From positions 2,446,501 to 2,510,500 of the forward strand of contig JAYKKM010000375.1 in the NCBI GenBank assembly GCA_035772405.1: a DNA stretch of 64,000 nucleotides, read 5' to 3'. This document shows positions 51,329 through 60,672 of this stretch, piece after piece. Both the position numbers and the translations under genes were made by a program. The notes beneath the pieces were generated by a model. That model had not been told where the DNA came from. It searched no databases and worked only from the letters and a program-made list of their open reading frames with translations. The DNA is from Chrysogorgia sp. JL179-B06 (lineage: Eukaryota > Cnidaria > Anthozoa > Scleralcyonacea > Chrysogorgiidae). Position 1 is the first letter of the stretch, and each line of letters begins with the position of its first letter.

Positions 51329-52024
51329 ATGACTCGAGCCCGAGAGGTTAGCGAAGAAGATATTGCCAACATGCTTAGAACGGCCTTTACCAGTGTGTCT
51401 ACCCCACAAGACGCCCCTGGACCCAAGGTCTTAAACGAGTACTTCTCAATATGCTCACCGCTCCTCGACCTCAACCCTGACGGAGAGTTGCCAAAACGGT
51501 TTGGCTCTCAGGTCAACCGCACTAGGCATCTTCTCGACGCTTGGATCGATCTTCGGGAGGAAAGAGCCAACGAGCTTGCTGATAGATTAGCTAGCATAAT
51601 CCCTGTGTGGTGTTACTCATCATTCAAATACCTTATGTTAGCGAGCGATGTCTACTTGAGCGACCCTCGTAAGTCCAACGCTACATTACTCGGTAACTTC
51701 CTCCAAGTGTTCTTAGCGACCCTTATGTGGAAACCATGCCCAACCAAAGCCAAAGCGTGGCTAGAGCTCGCCGCAAACCGCGACGTTCACGTTTGCAGGG
51801 TGGGGTGTAATGAGATACTGGGTTCGGACGATATCAGGGACCACGTACTCTCGCCCGCCCACAGACACTTTGTGAGAGACGAAAACGTGTACACCTGTCA
51901 CCCATGCGGTGTGGTCACCAACGACCCACTGCATCGCTTAAGACATGAGAGCTCGAGGTCCCACCTTAAAAACTTAGAGCTCCAGCGGATATTCAACATG
52001 GAACGACGGTTTCCACCACAATAA
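51329..52024 (+). CDS. Double C2H2 zinc-finger protein of unknown role
   Basis: 231 aa, counterpart of 12591-13283. Both fingers are intact (CRVGCNEILG ... HVLSPAHRH; CHPCG ... HESSRSH). Residues about 25-65 have diverged more than the rest, while the C-terminal 130 residues are almost identical. Thirty bases upstream of thymidine kinase. Confidence 0.75.
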   Translation: MTRAREVSEEDIANMLRTAFTSVSTPQDAPGPKVLNEYFSICSPLLDLNPDGELPKRFGSQVNRTRHLLDAWIDLREERANELADRLASIIPVWCYSSFKYLMLASDVYLSDPRKSNATLLGNFLQVFLATLMWKPCPTKAKAWLELAANRDVHVCRVGCNEILGSDDIRDHVLSPAHRHFVRDENVYTCHPCGVVTNDPLHRLRHESSRSHLKNLELQRIFNMERRFPPQ

Positions 52025-52053
52025 AAAAATATTTCTCTGAGGGTATAGTAACC

Positions 52054-52626
52054 ATGAAGAAAGTTGGTAAACTAGAAATCGTGATTGGTCCCATGTTTGC
52101 AGGAAAAACAACAGAGACTCTCCGCAGGTTAATCACGTTAAGTAAATCAGGGCTTAGAGTCCTTTACATGAACAACGCAGGCGACACCAGACGAACTGAC
52201 CACGCGTTCTCCACACATCGTCAGACCATTGTTGTTGGATCAGACAGTTTACCTGCGAAGTTAATCACCAACCTCCCAAGCTCTTCCGAGATAGCTGACT
52301 ATGACGCCATCGGCATTGATGAGGGCCATTGGTACTCTGATCTACTCCCAATTATTCGCGAATATGTCAAAGCTGGCATTCACGTCATTATTTGTGGTCT
52401 CATAGCGACAGAGCGTTTAAAAAGACTTGGTGAACTCGACACGCTCTTCCCAATGGCAGACGACATCACATTTCTAAAAGCGTATTGCGCCGTTTGTCGC
52501 GACACTCACGGAACAACTGTTGAAGCGCCATTCAATTGGAGATACAACCCAGGACCATCATTCGTTGGTGGTGCTGAGCAATATCGCGCAGTGTGCAGAC
52601 GTCATCATCCTTCCACACAAAATTAA
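52054..52626 (+). CDS. TK: Thymidine kinase, TK1 type
   Basis: 190 aa with P-loop GPMFAGKT, FSTHRQ, IDEGHW, CAVC zinc site and the GGAEQYRAVC segment, all as in copy 1. Differences between the copies are scattered and avoid the motifs, which suggests selection on protein function. The ATG follows ctgagggtatagtaacc. It would supply dTMP for element DNA synthesis in non-dividing cells; this role is inferred from large DNA viruses that carry the enzyme. Confidence 0.93.
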   Translation: MKKVGKLEIVIGPMFAGKTTETLRRLITLSKSGLRVLYMNNAGDTRRTDHAFSTHRQTIVVGSDSLPAKLITNLPSSSEIADYDAIGIDEGHWYSDLLPIIREYVKAGIHVIICGLIATERLKRLGELDTLFPMADDITFLKAYCAVCRDTHGTTVEAPFNWRYNPGPSFVGGAEQYRAVCRRHHPSTQN

Positions 52627-52672
52627 GGGTGTTCTCGGATACCCCACTTTTTTAAATTTAGACATTGGTCAC

Positions 52673-52795
52673 ATGAAGCGTCCAATGTCTCATAGAAACA
52701 TTTTTTCACACAGTGGTCAGAAGGTTTGTGAAATAAAGAGAGAAAGTTTCGCAGATATTTTTCACCAAGTTAAAAACGTCTTTAAAAAATGCTAG
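52673..52795 (+). CDS. 40-aa basic protein
   Basis: A short frame beginning MKRPMSHRNIFSHSGQKV and ending FKKC, rich in Lys, Arg and His. The first 14 codons are also present in copy 1, where the frame is then cut by a deletion. No domain. It could be a minor DNA-binding peptide, or not a gene at all; conservation is too short to decide. Confidence 0.4.
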   Translation: MKRPMSHRNIFSHSGQKVCEIKRESFADIFHQVKNVFKKC

Positions 52796-52863
52796 AGCAG
52801 TTGTCACTTCAAGCGTCGTCTCAACAACGAGAACGAGCGCTAACTCGACTCATTACTCACTGT
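52796..52863. terminator. Convergent gene junction
   Basis: Rightward TK/40-aa genes and the leftward nuclease gene converge here. No obvious aataaa signal in either direction within these bases; copy 1 has lost most of this junction. Confidence 0.2.
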
Positions 52864-53625
52864 CTAAAAAGTCTCTTTACAATAGCGTCTCTCATGGTTA
52901 CTCAACGCTGATTTATTTTTAAATTTACGAAAACACTGAGAGCACTGAAACCCAACGTCAAAGAGATATTTTATTACCGTGGTAATAGCGTCGTCGTACG
53001 AGTCGCACAAGAGTGTTAGATAACCAGCGGATTTATATCTGAGCAACAGAGACTCCTGCTCTTTGGACGTCTTGCCTGTACCACCTGGATTCTTGAACTC
53101 AATCACGAGTCCGCTATGCTGTCGGTTTGCATTGGCGATAATCAAGTCAGGCGTTCCACGTTGGTAACCTTTTTTCCACGAATTTATTCTTTTACTCGAA
53201 GTGTCTTGATTCTCACCACAAGCGGCTATCAAAATAGCTTCTGGATAATATTTCCTAAGAAAACCAACAACTTTCGTATGAAGGTCGAACTCGGTGATCA
53301 TTTTAAACTGATTGTGTTTGAGACCGACGTCAGCTAAACCCTTTCTAACGCTTGGCAAGACTTCTGAGTGCACCCACCTTCCAAAGTGTTTCGCGCGTTC
53401 CATTTTACTCGAGAACACCAACGAGTAGACCCCAAGCTCGTTGATAAACGAGGCCTGCTCTATCTTCATTTTACAATCAGGTTCGACGTGGTCGTTGACT
53501 GCATCTTTTGGTCGAGCGTAACCTAGAGCGCTTGCGACTTCTCTTGCTTTGAACCATATGTCACCGTTGTGATTAGCCATCGTGATTTGGTGACCATCGA
53601 ATAATTGCACTGAGTTGGTTGCCAT
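52864..53625 (-). CDS. BRO-N / VRR-NUC nuclease / C2H2 fusion protein
   Basis: 253 aa, counterpart of 13980-14750. BRO-N (DIWFKAREVASALGYARPKDAV), VRR-NUC (RGTPDLIIA, VIEFKNPGGTGK) and the C2H2 finger (CSQCF ... HERRYC) are intact. The first few residues and the last six differ from copy 1. The promoter-like block before the ATG is reduced to aggctatagta. Confidence 0.85.
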   Translation of the reverse strand: MATNSVQLFDGHQITMANHNGDIWFKAREVASALGYARPKDAVNDHVEPDCKMKIEQASFINELGVYSLVFSSKMERAKHFGRWVHSEVLPSVRKGLADVGLKHNQFKMITEFDLHTKVVGFLRKYYPEAILIAACGENQDTSSKRINSWKKGYQRGTPDLIIANANRQHSGLVIEFKNPGGTGKTSKEQESLLLRYKSAGYLTLLCDSYDDAITTVIKYLFDVGFQCSQCFRKFKNKSALSNHERRYCKETF

Positions 53626-53645
53626 TACTATAGCCTAGCAAAAAA

Positions 53646-53786
53646 CTACTCGACATAGGTGTCAGGTTTTTTATAGATCTGGTTTGTTGTGTACCAATGC
53701 AGCAGGTGTGTTTTATTAGTCTTCAGTTTTCTACGTCGTCTGAAAAAGTTTCTAATGTTACGAACCAGTTTTCTAAGCCAACCCAT
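53646..53786 (-). CDS. 46-aa arginine-rich protein
   Basis: Counterpart of 14777-14917. The first 21 residues (MGWLRKLVRNIRNFFRRRRK and the next Leu) are unchanged; the C-terminal half shows substitutions but no stop or indel. Conservation of a frame this short in two diverged copies is the main evidence that it is translated. Confidence 0.65.
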   Translation of the reverse strand: MGWLRKLVRNIRNFFRRRRKLKTNKTHLLHWYTTNQIYKKPDTYVE

Positions 53787-53794
53787 TACATAAC

Positions 53795-54001
53795 TTAAGT
53801 CACGTCTCCTACCACTCCCACAGTGTCTGATTCTGGTAACATAATAGGTTTGCCGTAAGTCTTTTTAGACCTCATGCCAATCTCAGCGTGGAGCTCGAGA
53901 GTCACGTCACCGCGGCCAAACGATCCACCAGCTTTGAACATGTGATCAGTCGTCTTATTTATTTTATATATTTCATGAGGTCTCGAAATACATGCTCCCA
54001 T
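53795..54001 (-). CDS. 68-aa putatively N-myristoylated protein
   Basis: Starts MGACISR (myristoylation Gly2/Ser6, neighbouring Cys4). Differs from copy 1 at one visible residue (Lys for Glu near 52). The ATG follows the TAA of the fibre-like gene directly. Confidence 0.72.
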   Translation of the reverse strand: MGACISRPHEIYKINKTTDHMFKAGGSFGRGDVTLELHAEIGMRSKKTYGKPIMLPESDTVGVVGDVT

Positions 54002-54952
54002 TTACTTTATACCATATTCCTTCATCATTTCTCCACCCATGATTATGATGTCTCGGTTTGTCATGTAACCACTCACAATTTTCACACCGTAGAACTCTAT
54101 CAACGATGGGTATGCATAGGGTGCGAGAGGTATTCTTGGTCGATGTATTCCAAAAATTGTTCCATAAGGTGTGCCTATCTTTCCCATATTCGCTACGAAG
54201 TCTGAATCGGCTGACTTGATGTTGTTGACTCTGACGTGTGAATTGCTCATTTGCCAGTGTATTGATATCATATGCATTTTACTTATGTCAACGCCACTTG
54301 GAATAGTGCATATGCTCTCCATCGCTGGGATGCTACCACCATACGCGAGTCCATTAGTCATACCAGTCTTGTACCCTATGAACTTATCCCACTGACCGTC
54401 GTCGTTTGATATAATTGTCTCCCAATTTGATCCAGCGGTGCGAGTAGGTAACCTCACTACAACAAAAATAGAGAGATCACACCATTGCATACTCGGACAA
54501 TTAAAATGGAGACCTGACTCAAGTGGGAGTGGTGTTAACACAGGGGATAGAAAACTTTGGCTTACACTGCTGATGCCAACAATAGGACCATAGGTTGGGT
54601 TGTTTTGCACTAATTTACTTGTTTCACCAATGGCTTTCACTTTGTTTGAACCATTGGTGTGAAATTCCACGTTTCTCAAGGCGTGTGTGCTGACGTCGAA
54701 GTCGAGCACGACACTATATGACTGACTCTTGAGGTAGCCTGATAGCAATTGCTCTAGAGTTCTTTTGTTTGTGGCATCTGAGTCATCGACTGGGTCTGCT
54801 ACGTTTTTTATCGCTGAGCCTTGCATGTCTATTATTCCAGACATCCTTCCACCGGTCGCACTTAACTTAGGATCTTCGTCCAGATGCCTTTTCGTTCTCT
54901 TTAGTATTTTATCGTGAGGGTCGTCAGACTCATACCCATAGTTTAGACTCAT
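54002..54952 (-). CDS. Fibre-like protein with phage-type collar motif and lectin-like C-terminus
   Basis: 316 aa, counterpart of 15131-16081. GGRMSGIIDMQGSAIKNV and the lectin-like C-terminal half are preserved. Substitutions cluster around residues 125-145 and 180, possible surface loops. Two bases from the 490-aa gene homologue. Confidence 0.65.
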   Translation of the reverse strand: MSLNYGYESDDPHDKILKRTKRHLDEDPKLSATGGRMSGIIDMQGSAIKNVADPVDDSDATNKRTLEQLLSGYLKSQSYSVVLDFDVSTHALRNVEFHTNGSNKVKAIGETSKLVQNNPTYGPIVGISSVSQSFLSPVLTPLPLESGLHFNCPSMQWCDLSIFVVVRLPTRTAGSNWETIISNDDGQWDKFIGYKTGMTNGLAYGGSIPAMESICTIPSGVDISKMHMISIHWQMSNSHVRVNNIKSADSDFVANMGKIGTPYGTIFGIHRPRIPLAPYAYPSLIEFYGVKIVSGYMTNRDIIIMGGEMMKEYGIK

Positions 54953-54954
54953 TA

Positions 54955-56436
54955 CTACCTGAAGGTGTATTTGGTTAGTAGATAGCCAGAGACCGCTGAG
55001 AACCCTAAGATTATCGCCAGCGTTGTCGTGTCTGACTCACTTGAGGTGGTAGTCTGCGCAATTTGATTGGTCACTGTTTTCTTCACGGGTGGTGCTACTC
55101 CCAAGTTAGCCACCACGTTTTCTTGGTGGACTTTTTTAGCCACTGTTTTCTTCACGGGTGGTGCTACTAAGTTAGTCACCACATTTTCTTGGTGGACTTT
55201 TTTAGCCGCAGTCGTCGGTGTTGTTGCGTTCAAGTGAGTGTTCACTCCAAATCTCATGGACTCTGTGGCAATCTTTAATAAGTTGTTGTACCCAGCGATT
55301 TTATTCTTGAGAATCACCACGTTACTTGGCATTAACCACGTACTTGGCGACACTGCGAGATTTTGGACAACGTTGGTGTCTCTAATCGATTTATTCATGT
55401 TGAGAATCCATGTCGATACGTCGTAGTTGATAACACTGTCAGAAAACAACTTGCGGAATTCTTGTTGGGTCTCTAGACTTCCTGCAGAACCACCAACGAC
55501 TGATACACGTGTTCTCGCTTGCGCACCAAGTGTGGAGTACACAAAGGACTCTATGCTCTGATTTAGATATTGCAGTCCAATGTTGGTGAAGCCGTCTGAC
55601 AATCGCGCGACATATCGTTTGTAATCGTTATGGACGTCGTTGAGTGTGAAGACTCTGGACTCACCTGTTGTGCCATCGCTCAGGACTTTATTCTGGTAGT
55701 AGTGCCTTCTGGGAATCTTGGAAATCTTACCATACAATTCAGAAGCGTTGAATTCTCTACTTATTGATTTCATGGTCTCACCACCCTCCATTCTTCTCAG
55801 AAGTCTTCTAATGGTGAAGTACAAATGAAATCTCATCACACTTGTGACCACGGGGTGAACTTCTTGTGACACTGATAAATGTTGCAGTGACACCCCACAA
55901 CAGAAACTAGCACAATACGTCGCAAACACAACGCGATAGTAAGATTCGCTGTCATCCCACTCTGATTTTGTCTTTGACGTGGTGACTCGCAAGACTGGTA
56001 GCTTTGACATGAAGTAGCTATTTTGGTTAACAAAAACTTTAAAGTTATTCACTGGATAATTCAACACATTTTCTGTTGGATAACCATCCCAAAGCCCCCA
56101 GTGGTTCTTATGACCTTTTGGTAGTGGTTGGATAGTCCCACCACCTTGCCATATTATTGGGAACTTACTATTGTGTAGCCACTTCCACATGCTTTTATCA
56201 TTTTTGAAGGTTGTGCTGGTTATGTCCGTGCTGAGGATGTCGTTGTTTCTGAAATATATGTCGACACTCACGATCTTACCATCTTGCAAAATATTTGGAT
56301 AGAACTCAAATTTGCTTAAAGTGGCGTGAGGGTACTTTTTGATGAGGTCTGCCTTTGCGTCGTGTGCAGCCTTCGATGTGTTAGCCATCGCACGTTTGTA
56401 GTACTTTCCATAGTAATCACGAAGGGCTTTCTGCAT
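54955..56436 (-). CDS. 493-aa protein with C-terminal membrane anchor
   Basis: Counterpart of 16084-17556; start chosen at MQKALRDYYG to match it, although an in-frame ATG lies four codons upstream. The body is highly conserved. The repeat region has two KKVHQENV units with PPVKKTV linkers, and the terminal transmembrane helix (TTLAIILGFSAVSGYLL) is kept. Its 5' end was copied into the tandem duplication at 57155-57395. Confidence 0.65.
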   Translation of the reverse strand: MQKALRDYYGKYYKRAMANTSKAAHDAKADLIKKYPHATLSKFEFYPNILQDGKIVSVDIYFRNNDILSTDITSTTFKNDKSMWKWLHNSKFPIIWQGGGTIQPLPKGHKNHWGLWDGYPTENVLNYPVNNFKVFVNQNSYFMSKLPVLRVTTSKTKSEWDDSESYYRVVFATYCASFCCGVSLQHLSVSQEVHPVVTSVMRFHLYFTIRRLLRRMEGGETMKSISREFNASELYGKISKIPRRHYYQNKVLSDGTTGESRVFTLNDVHNDYKRYVARLSDGFTNIGLQYLNQSIESFVYSTLGAQARTRVSVVGGSAGSLETQQEFRKLFSDSVINYDVSTWILNMNKSIRDTNVVQNLAVSPSTWLMPSNVVILKNKIAGYNNLLKIATESMRFGVNTHLNATTPTTAAKKVHQENVVTNLVAPPVKKTVAKKVHQENVVANLGVAPPVKKTVTNQIAQTTTSSESDTTTLAIILGFSAVSGYLLTKYTFR

Positions 56437-56460
56437 ATAATATACCATATGTTATACATA
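56437..56460. promoter_or_regulatory. 24-bp bidirectional promoter/start region
   Basis: As in copy 1: ataatataccatatgttata between divergent start codons. A copy of it, carried by the duplication, precedes the second minor capsid gene (about 57373-57395). Confidence 0.45.
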
Positions 56461-57162
56461 ATGCGAAAGTTGACGGTATTCATTGAAGGCGCAGAAAAAG
56501 TTGTGTCCTTTGACAACAGTGTGATGATCGTGAGTGACAACCCATACATTATGGTTAAGACAGCCACTGTGTTTTGGGACTATCATAACACAACAAATGA
56601 CGACAAGATTACGATCATCGAGGAGGATGGCTCTGTGGGCGGCACTCTTAGAGAAATTAAAGTGGGTGAAGGGTACTTCAGCTTCGACGCATTGGTCAAA
56701 GTTTTAAAACATGAGTCTGAGAAGTATAATACGAATCTTGAGATAGAGAAAATAGCGCCCACAGGCAAATGCAGGGTTAGGGCTAATAACATAACTCTCA
56801 TAGAGGAAGCCATTGGGTTTCTACTTGGTTTCGGGAATATGGGGACGATTTTTAGTGACGAACCGTGGTACGTCAGCCCAAACGAGGTTGATATGTACAG
56901 AGGTCTGAAGTACATAGAGATCTCATGTGATATTGTTGACTCTGATAGCAACGTGGGTATTGATGGGAAGCGCAGCAATGTGATCACAACGCTACCAATA
57001 CCCACTGAGCAGTCTTTGAAGGGGTCAGTGCAACGTCATGTAGACATCGAGTCAAAGGTGAGTATTAAAAAAGGTGTTTACTCAAGTGTAACATTTCGTG
57101 TCAAACCAAATAACGGCGATCTTAAAATTGGTGCAGTGCTATTGGAATTGTATATTGTGTAG
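56461..57162 (+). CDS. mCP: Minor capsid (penton-like) protein candidate, paralogue A
   Basis: 233 aa. Conserved ends (MRKLTVFIEG, TVFWDY; VDMYRGLKYIEISCDIV, DGKRSNVI, GAVLLELYIV) and a diverged centre (about 40-125). The stop codon is TAG, not the TGA of the other copies, because the duplication junction lies exactly here. It is followed by a dead fragment of the 490-aa gene. Confidence 0.6.
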   Translation: MRKLTVFIEGAEKVVSFDNSVMIVSDNPYIMVKTATVFWDYHNTTNDDKITIIEEDGSVGGTLREIKVGEGYFSFDALVKVLKHESEKYNTNLEIEKIAPTGKCRVRANNITLIEEAIGFLLGFGNMGTIFSDEPWYVSPNEVDMYRGLKYIEISCDIVDSDSNVGIDGKRSNVITTLPIPTEQSLKGSVQRHVDIESKVSIKKGVYSSVTFRVKPNNGDLKIGAVLLELYIV

Positions 57163-57395
57163 CCACTTCCACGTGTTTTTATCATTTTTGAAGGTTGCGT
57201 CAGTTATGTCATTGTTTCTGAAATATATGTCGACACCCATGATTTTACCATCTTGCGAAATATTTGGATTGAACTCGAATTCACTTAAAGTAGCGTGGGG
57301 GTACTTTTTGACGTGCTCACCATCGCACGTTTGTAGTACTTTCCATAGTACTCACGAAGGGCTTTCTGCATAAAACACACCATATGTTATACATA
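57155..57395 (-). pseudogene. 5' fragment of the 490-aa gene left by tandem duplication
   Basis: On the minus strand this matches the start of the gene at 54955-56436 (for example agccacttccac, atttttgaaggttg, cgtttgtagtactttccata) but has internal deletions and no continuing frame. It lies between the two minor capsid paralogues and reveals the duplicated unit. Confidence 0.85.
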
Positions 57396-58094
57396 ATGCG
57401 AAAGTTAACGGTACTCATTGAAGGCGTAGAAAAAGTTGTGTCCTTTGACAACGCAATAATGATCACGCACGATAACCCATGCATTATGGTCAAGACAGCC
57501 ACTGTGTTTTGGGACTACCATAACACAACAAATGACTCCTATATTCGGACCTTAGTGACTATTAGACCAAAGGTGCAAACTTATATAACTACTATGGTGG
57601 GTGAGGGGCACTTTAGCTTCGACACGCTAGTCAAAACCTTGAAGCTAGATCTTAGCGAGCATGGGGTGAATCTCGAGATAGAGAAACTGTCACCCACAGG
57701 CAAATGCAGGGCCCGGGCTGATAGTGTAGTTTTCTTTTATACCCTCGGGCCTCTACTTGGTTTCGTGGGAAATGTGTCGATCCCGGGTGACTCGCAGTGG
57801 CACGTCAGCCCAAACGAGGTCGACATGTACAGAGGTCTGAAGTACATAGAAGTCTCGTGTGATATTGTTGACTCTGAGAACAATGTAGGCGTTGATGGGA
57901 AGCGTAGCAATGTGATCACAACGTTGCCGATACCCACTGAGCAGTCTTTGAAGGGGTCAGTACAACGTCATGTAGACATCGAGTCAAAGGTGGGTATTAA
58001 AAAAGGTGTTTACTCAAGTATGACGTTTCGTGTCAAACCAAATAACGGCGATACTAAAATTGGCGCGGTGCTATTGGAACTGTATATTGTGTGA
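57396..58094 (+). CDS. mCP: Minor capsid (penton-like) protein candidate, paralogue B
   Basis: 232 aa. Ends as in paralogue A; the centre (about 40-125) differs from A and from copy 1, with both substitutions and length changes. The stop is TGA and integrase begins 5 bases later, so this copy keeps the ancestral position. Two versions of a vertex protein in one element are unusual. Confidence 0.6.
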   Translation: MRKLTVLIEGVEKVVSFDNAIMITHDNPCIMVKTATVFWDYHNTTNDSYIRTLVTIRPKVQTYITTMVGEGHFSFDTLVKTLKLDLSEHGVNLEIEKLSPTGKCRARADSVVFFYTLGPLLGFVGNVSIPGDSQWHVSPNEVDMYRGLKYIEVSCDIVDSENNVGVDGKRSNVITTLPIPTEQSLKGSVQRHVDIESKVGIKKGVYSSMTFRVKPNNGDTKIGAVLLELYIV

Positions 58095-58099
58095 GTTAT

Positions 58100-59203
58100 A
58101 TGGAGCTTGGTGTGGAGACAGACCAAGGGTTGAGAGACATTTACTATAATCCTAAGACGGGGTTCAGTGGTGCAGAGAGGTTGTATCAAAGTGCATTGGG
58201 AGACGGATTGAAAGTAACTAGAAAAACAGTGAAAGAATGGTTGACAGCGCAGGACACTTACACTAGGTACAAACCTATTGTGAGAAAACATAAGTTCCGT
58301 GCGACCTTTGTTGGATTTCTTGGTGAAGAGCTCCAAATGGACTTAGTGGACATGAGTAAGTATTCAAAACAGAATGGTGGTTATTATTGGATATTGACAG
58401 GTATTGAAATATTGAGTAGATACGCTTTTGGTATTGCAGTTTATAGAAAAGACACTAAGAACATGACTAAGGCTGTTGGAAAATTGTTGGTTGACTTTGA
58501 AGATCGGTTTGGAGCCACACCTAAGTTAGCGCAATTCGATGATGGACTTGAGTTCTACAACGTTGGTGTGAAAAGTTTGCTGAAAAAACATGGTGTTGAA
58601 TATTTCAGCACTAAGAGCGATAAAAAGGCCGCTGTTGTTGAGCGTTTTAATAGAAGTCTCAAGAGTATTATGTGGAAATACTTTTATACTCATGGAACGT
58701 ACAAGTGGATTGACGCTTTGGATAAATTTGTAAGCAATTACAATAGCAATGTGAATCGAAGTATTATGATGAAGCCAAAGGATGTCGATAAGTCAAATGA
58801 GGGTGAAGTTTGGACCACTTTGTTTGGTCACCAATTTGCGGACGACCCATTGCCGAAGTTTAGAGTTGGTGAGTCAGTGAGAATTAGTAAATACAAGAGC
58901 GTGTTCACAAAGGGCTATGAAGCCAACTTCACTGAAGAGCTGTTTAAAGTGGTAAAGGTTATTCGTGGTGATCCGAATGTGTACGAAATTGAGGATCACA
59001 CCGGCGAACAGATTATTGGTAAATTTTACGAACAGGAATTATCGCTGGTCAATAAGAAACATGGTGACGATGTGTACAGAGTTGAAAAGGTGTTGAAAAG
59101 AAAGAAAGTCGGAGGGAAGAAGATGGCGCTGGTCAAATGGTTGGGTTATGAGAGCAAACATAATTCGTGGATACCAGAAAGCGATATGCAAAATGTGAGC
59201 TAG
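58100..59203 (+). CDS. INT: Retroviral-type integrase with C-terminal chromodomain
   Basis: 367 aa, very similar to copy 1. Catalytic QMDLVDM, AQFDDGLEF and AAVVERFNRS are intact, and the chromodomain (YRVEKVLKRK ... WLGYESKHNSWIPE) is present. Start placed at the first ATG, as in copy 1. Confidence 0.95.
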   Translation: MELGVETDQGLRDIYYNPKTGFSGAERLYQSALGDGLKVTRKTVKEWLTAQDTYTRYKPIVRKHKFRATFVGFLGEELQMDLVDMSKYSKQNGGYYWILTGIEILSRYAFGIAVYRKDTKNMTKAVGKLLVDFEDRFGATPKLAQFDDGLEFYNVGVKSLLKKHGVEYFSTKSDKKAAVVERFNRSLKSIMWKYFYTHGTYKWIDALDKFVSNYNSNVNRSIMMKPKDVDKSNEGEVWTTLFGHQFADDPLPKFRVGESVRISKYKSVFTKGYEANFTEELFKVVKVIRGDPNVYEIEDHTGEQIIGKFYEQELSLVNKKHGDDVYRVEKVLKRKKVGGKKMALVKWLGYESKHNSWIPESDMQNVS

Positions 59204-59209
59204 TGTAAT

Positions 59210-60649
59210 ATGGCTGAAGGTGGGGAGGATCTCGACGACTTTGAGATGAAAAACCTCGACGAGTACAAAAACATGAGTGATGAGCGACTAGAAGAGGAGC
59301 TCGCTAATACTAAGGAGCAGCTCAAAGACATAGACACTAATTACTCTGTAAAAAACACGTCGATGAGCGTCCGTGTTAATTACGACGTCTATCAAGACTA
59401 TGCGAAAAAGATAGCGAGTGAGCTAGACGCGAGGCGAGGTGGGCAAAAAGAGATGCCATTTATCGACACTGATGATGGTAAGACGGTGACAATAAGGGGA
59501 ACCAACACAGAAGTCCCAACAGCAGAGTTTGTTGAGCAGGAGTCATATGGCGACGTCAATGACGTAAGTTTCAGTCTAGCTTTTAAAGAGGAGGAGGAAA
59601 TTAAGAAAAGACTGGGTGAGCTAAAAGCATCCAACAAAGAGATAACAGAAAACAATGTAAAAAGAATCAAGCTAATAAATAGGAAAATACGCAAATTAAG
59701 CAAAAAGGGACTCGGTCGTGACGACGCGTCAAGGGAAATAGCCAACAGGTCGTGGGTTACGGACTCGGGGGCTATTCTTTTCAAACCGATAAACAAAGAT
59801 GGTAAATATGGAAAGCCTAAACGAATTCTAATACCTGGGAAAAAAGGCTTGATCTACAGTAAAGACGCGAGTAGTAAAAACGCGATTGAGCAGTTCAAAC
59901 AGTTAGTTAGTCAAATCCCTAAGAATGCAGAAACAACAGTTGCCACAACAGAAGTGGCCCCAGACGACTTCCCAGTAATTGAGACAAAAGTGGTCTATGA
60001 CGACATACCTGGGCTAACACCAGACGAAAACCGCGAGCTGAATGGTGTGCTCAACCCAAGCGATAGCGTGTTGCGTGAATCGAGAGTAGGTGATGACGGC
60101 GCACTGCAAGCACAGGCAGACTATTTTCAAAAGGCGATAGACGAATCGAACAAGAGATTGGCGGAGCTTGATAGAAAAGCTGAGCAAAGTGGTCTTACGA
60201 GTGACGAAGAGCGAGAGTACGCCAGTTTGTTTGAAAGAGTGAGAGGACTCGAGCAGGCTAGAGACAGAACCCTAGGACAGCGCGAGCTTGAAGAAGTCAG
60301 AGAGCAACAAGAAGTCGACATTGACAGATTGCAGAGATTCAAGGAATGGGCTAAAGAAAATATGGTTGGGTTGAGCGCTGTAGCAATTTCAGCGGCTGGA
60401 ATTATAACAACTATCATTATCGCTGGGAGATCTGCTGTTATGAGAGGCGCTATGGCTACAAAGTCATTCGCACAGGCTGTTAAGAACGCAATCACGAAGA
60501 TGGGTCCATGGACTGTTGGGCTGGCTAATTTAGTTTACAGTATGTTGACGTTGGGTGCAAAGGGTCTCGCTTGGTTGGCTCAAAATCTCTGGGTACTCGC
60601 AGTGGTACTTGCGTGGTTCGCTTATGATTATTACAAGCTAAAACGGTAG
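59210..60649 (+). CDS. Variable acidic protein with conserved multi-pass membrane C-terminus
   Basis: 479 aa. The C-terminal 100 residues (VGLSAVAISAAGIITTIII, GPWTVGLANLVYSMLTLGAKG, NLWVLAVVLAWFAYDYY) nearly match copy 1, whereas residues about 85-380 do not align by eye beyond short words such as GVLNP. This version has a basic region (NRKIRKLSKKGLG) and a long charged coiled-coil-like segment (about 300-370). Confidence 0.65.
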   Translation: MAEGGEDLDDFEMKNLDEYKNMSDERLEEELANTKEQLKDIDTNYSVKNTSMSVRVNYDVYQDYAKKIASELDARRGGQKEMPFIDTDDGKTVTIRGTNTEVPTAEFVEQESYGDVNDVSFSLAFKEEEEIKKRLGELKASNKEITENNVKRIKLINRKIRKLSKKGLGRDDASREIANRSWVTDSGAILFKPINKDGKYGKPKRILIPGKKGLIYSKDASSKNAIEQFKQLVSQIPKNAETTVATTEVAPDDFPVIETKVVYDDIPGLTPDENRELNGVLNPSDSVLRESRVGDDGALQAQADYFQKAIDESNKRLAELDRKAEQSGLTSDEEREYASLFERVRGLEQARDRTLGQRELEEVREQQEVDIDRLQRFKEWAKENMVGLSAVAISAAGIITTIIIAGRSAVMRGAMATKSFAQAVKNAITKMGPWTVGLANLVYSMLTLGAKGLAWLAQNLWVLAVVLAWFAYDYYKLKR

Positions 60650-60672
60650 CGATAAAACATATGTAAAGGTAT

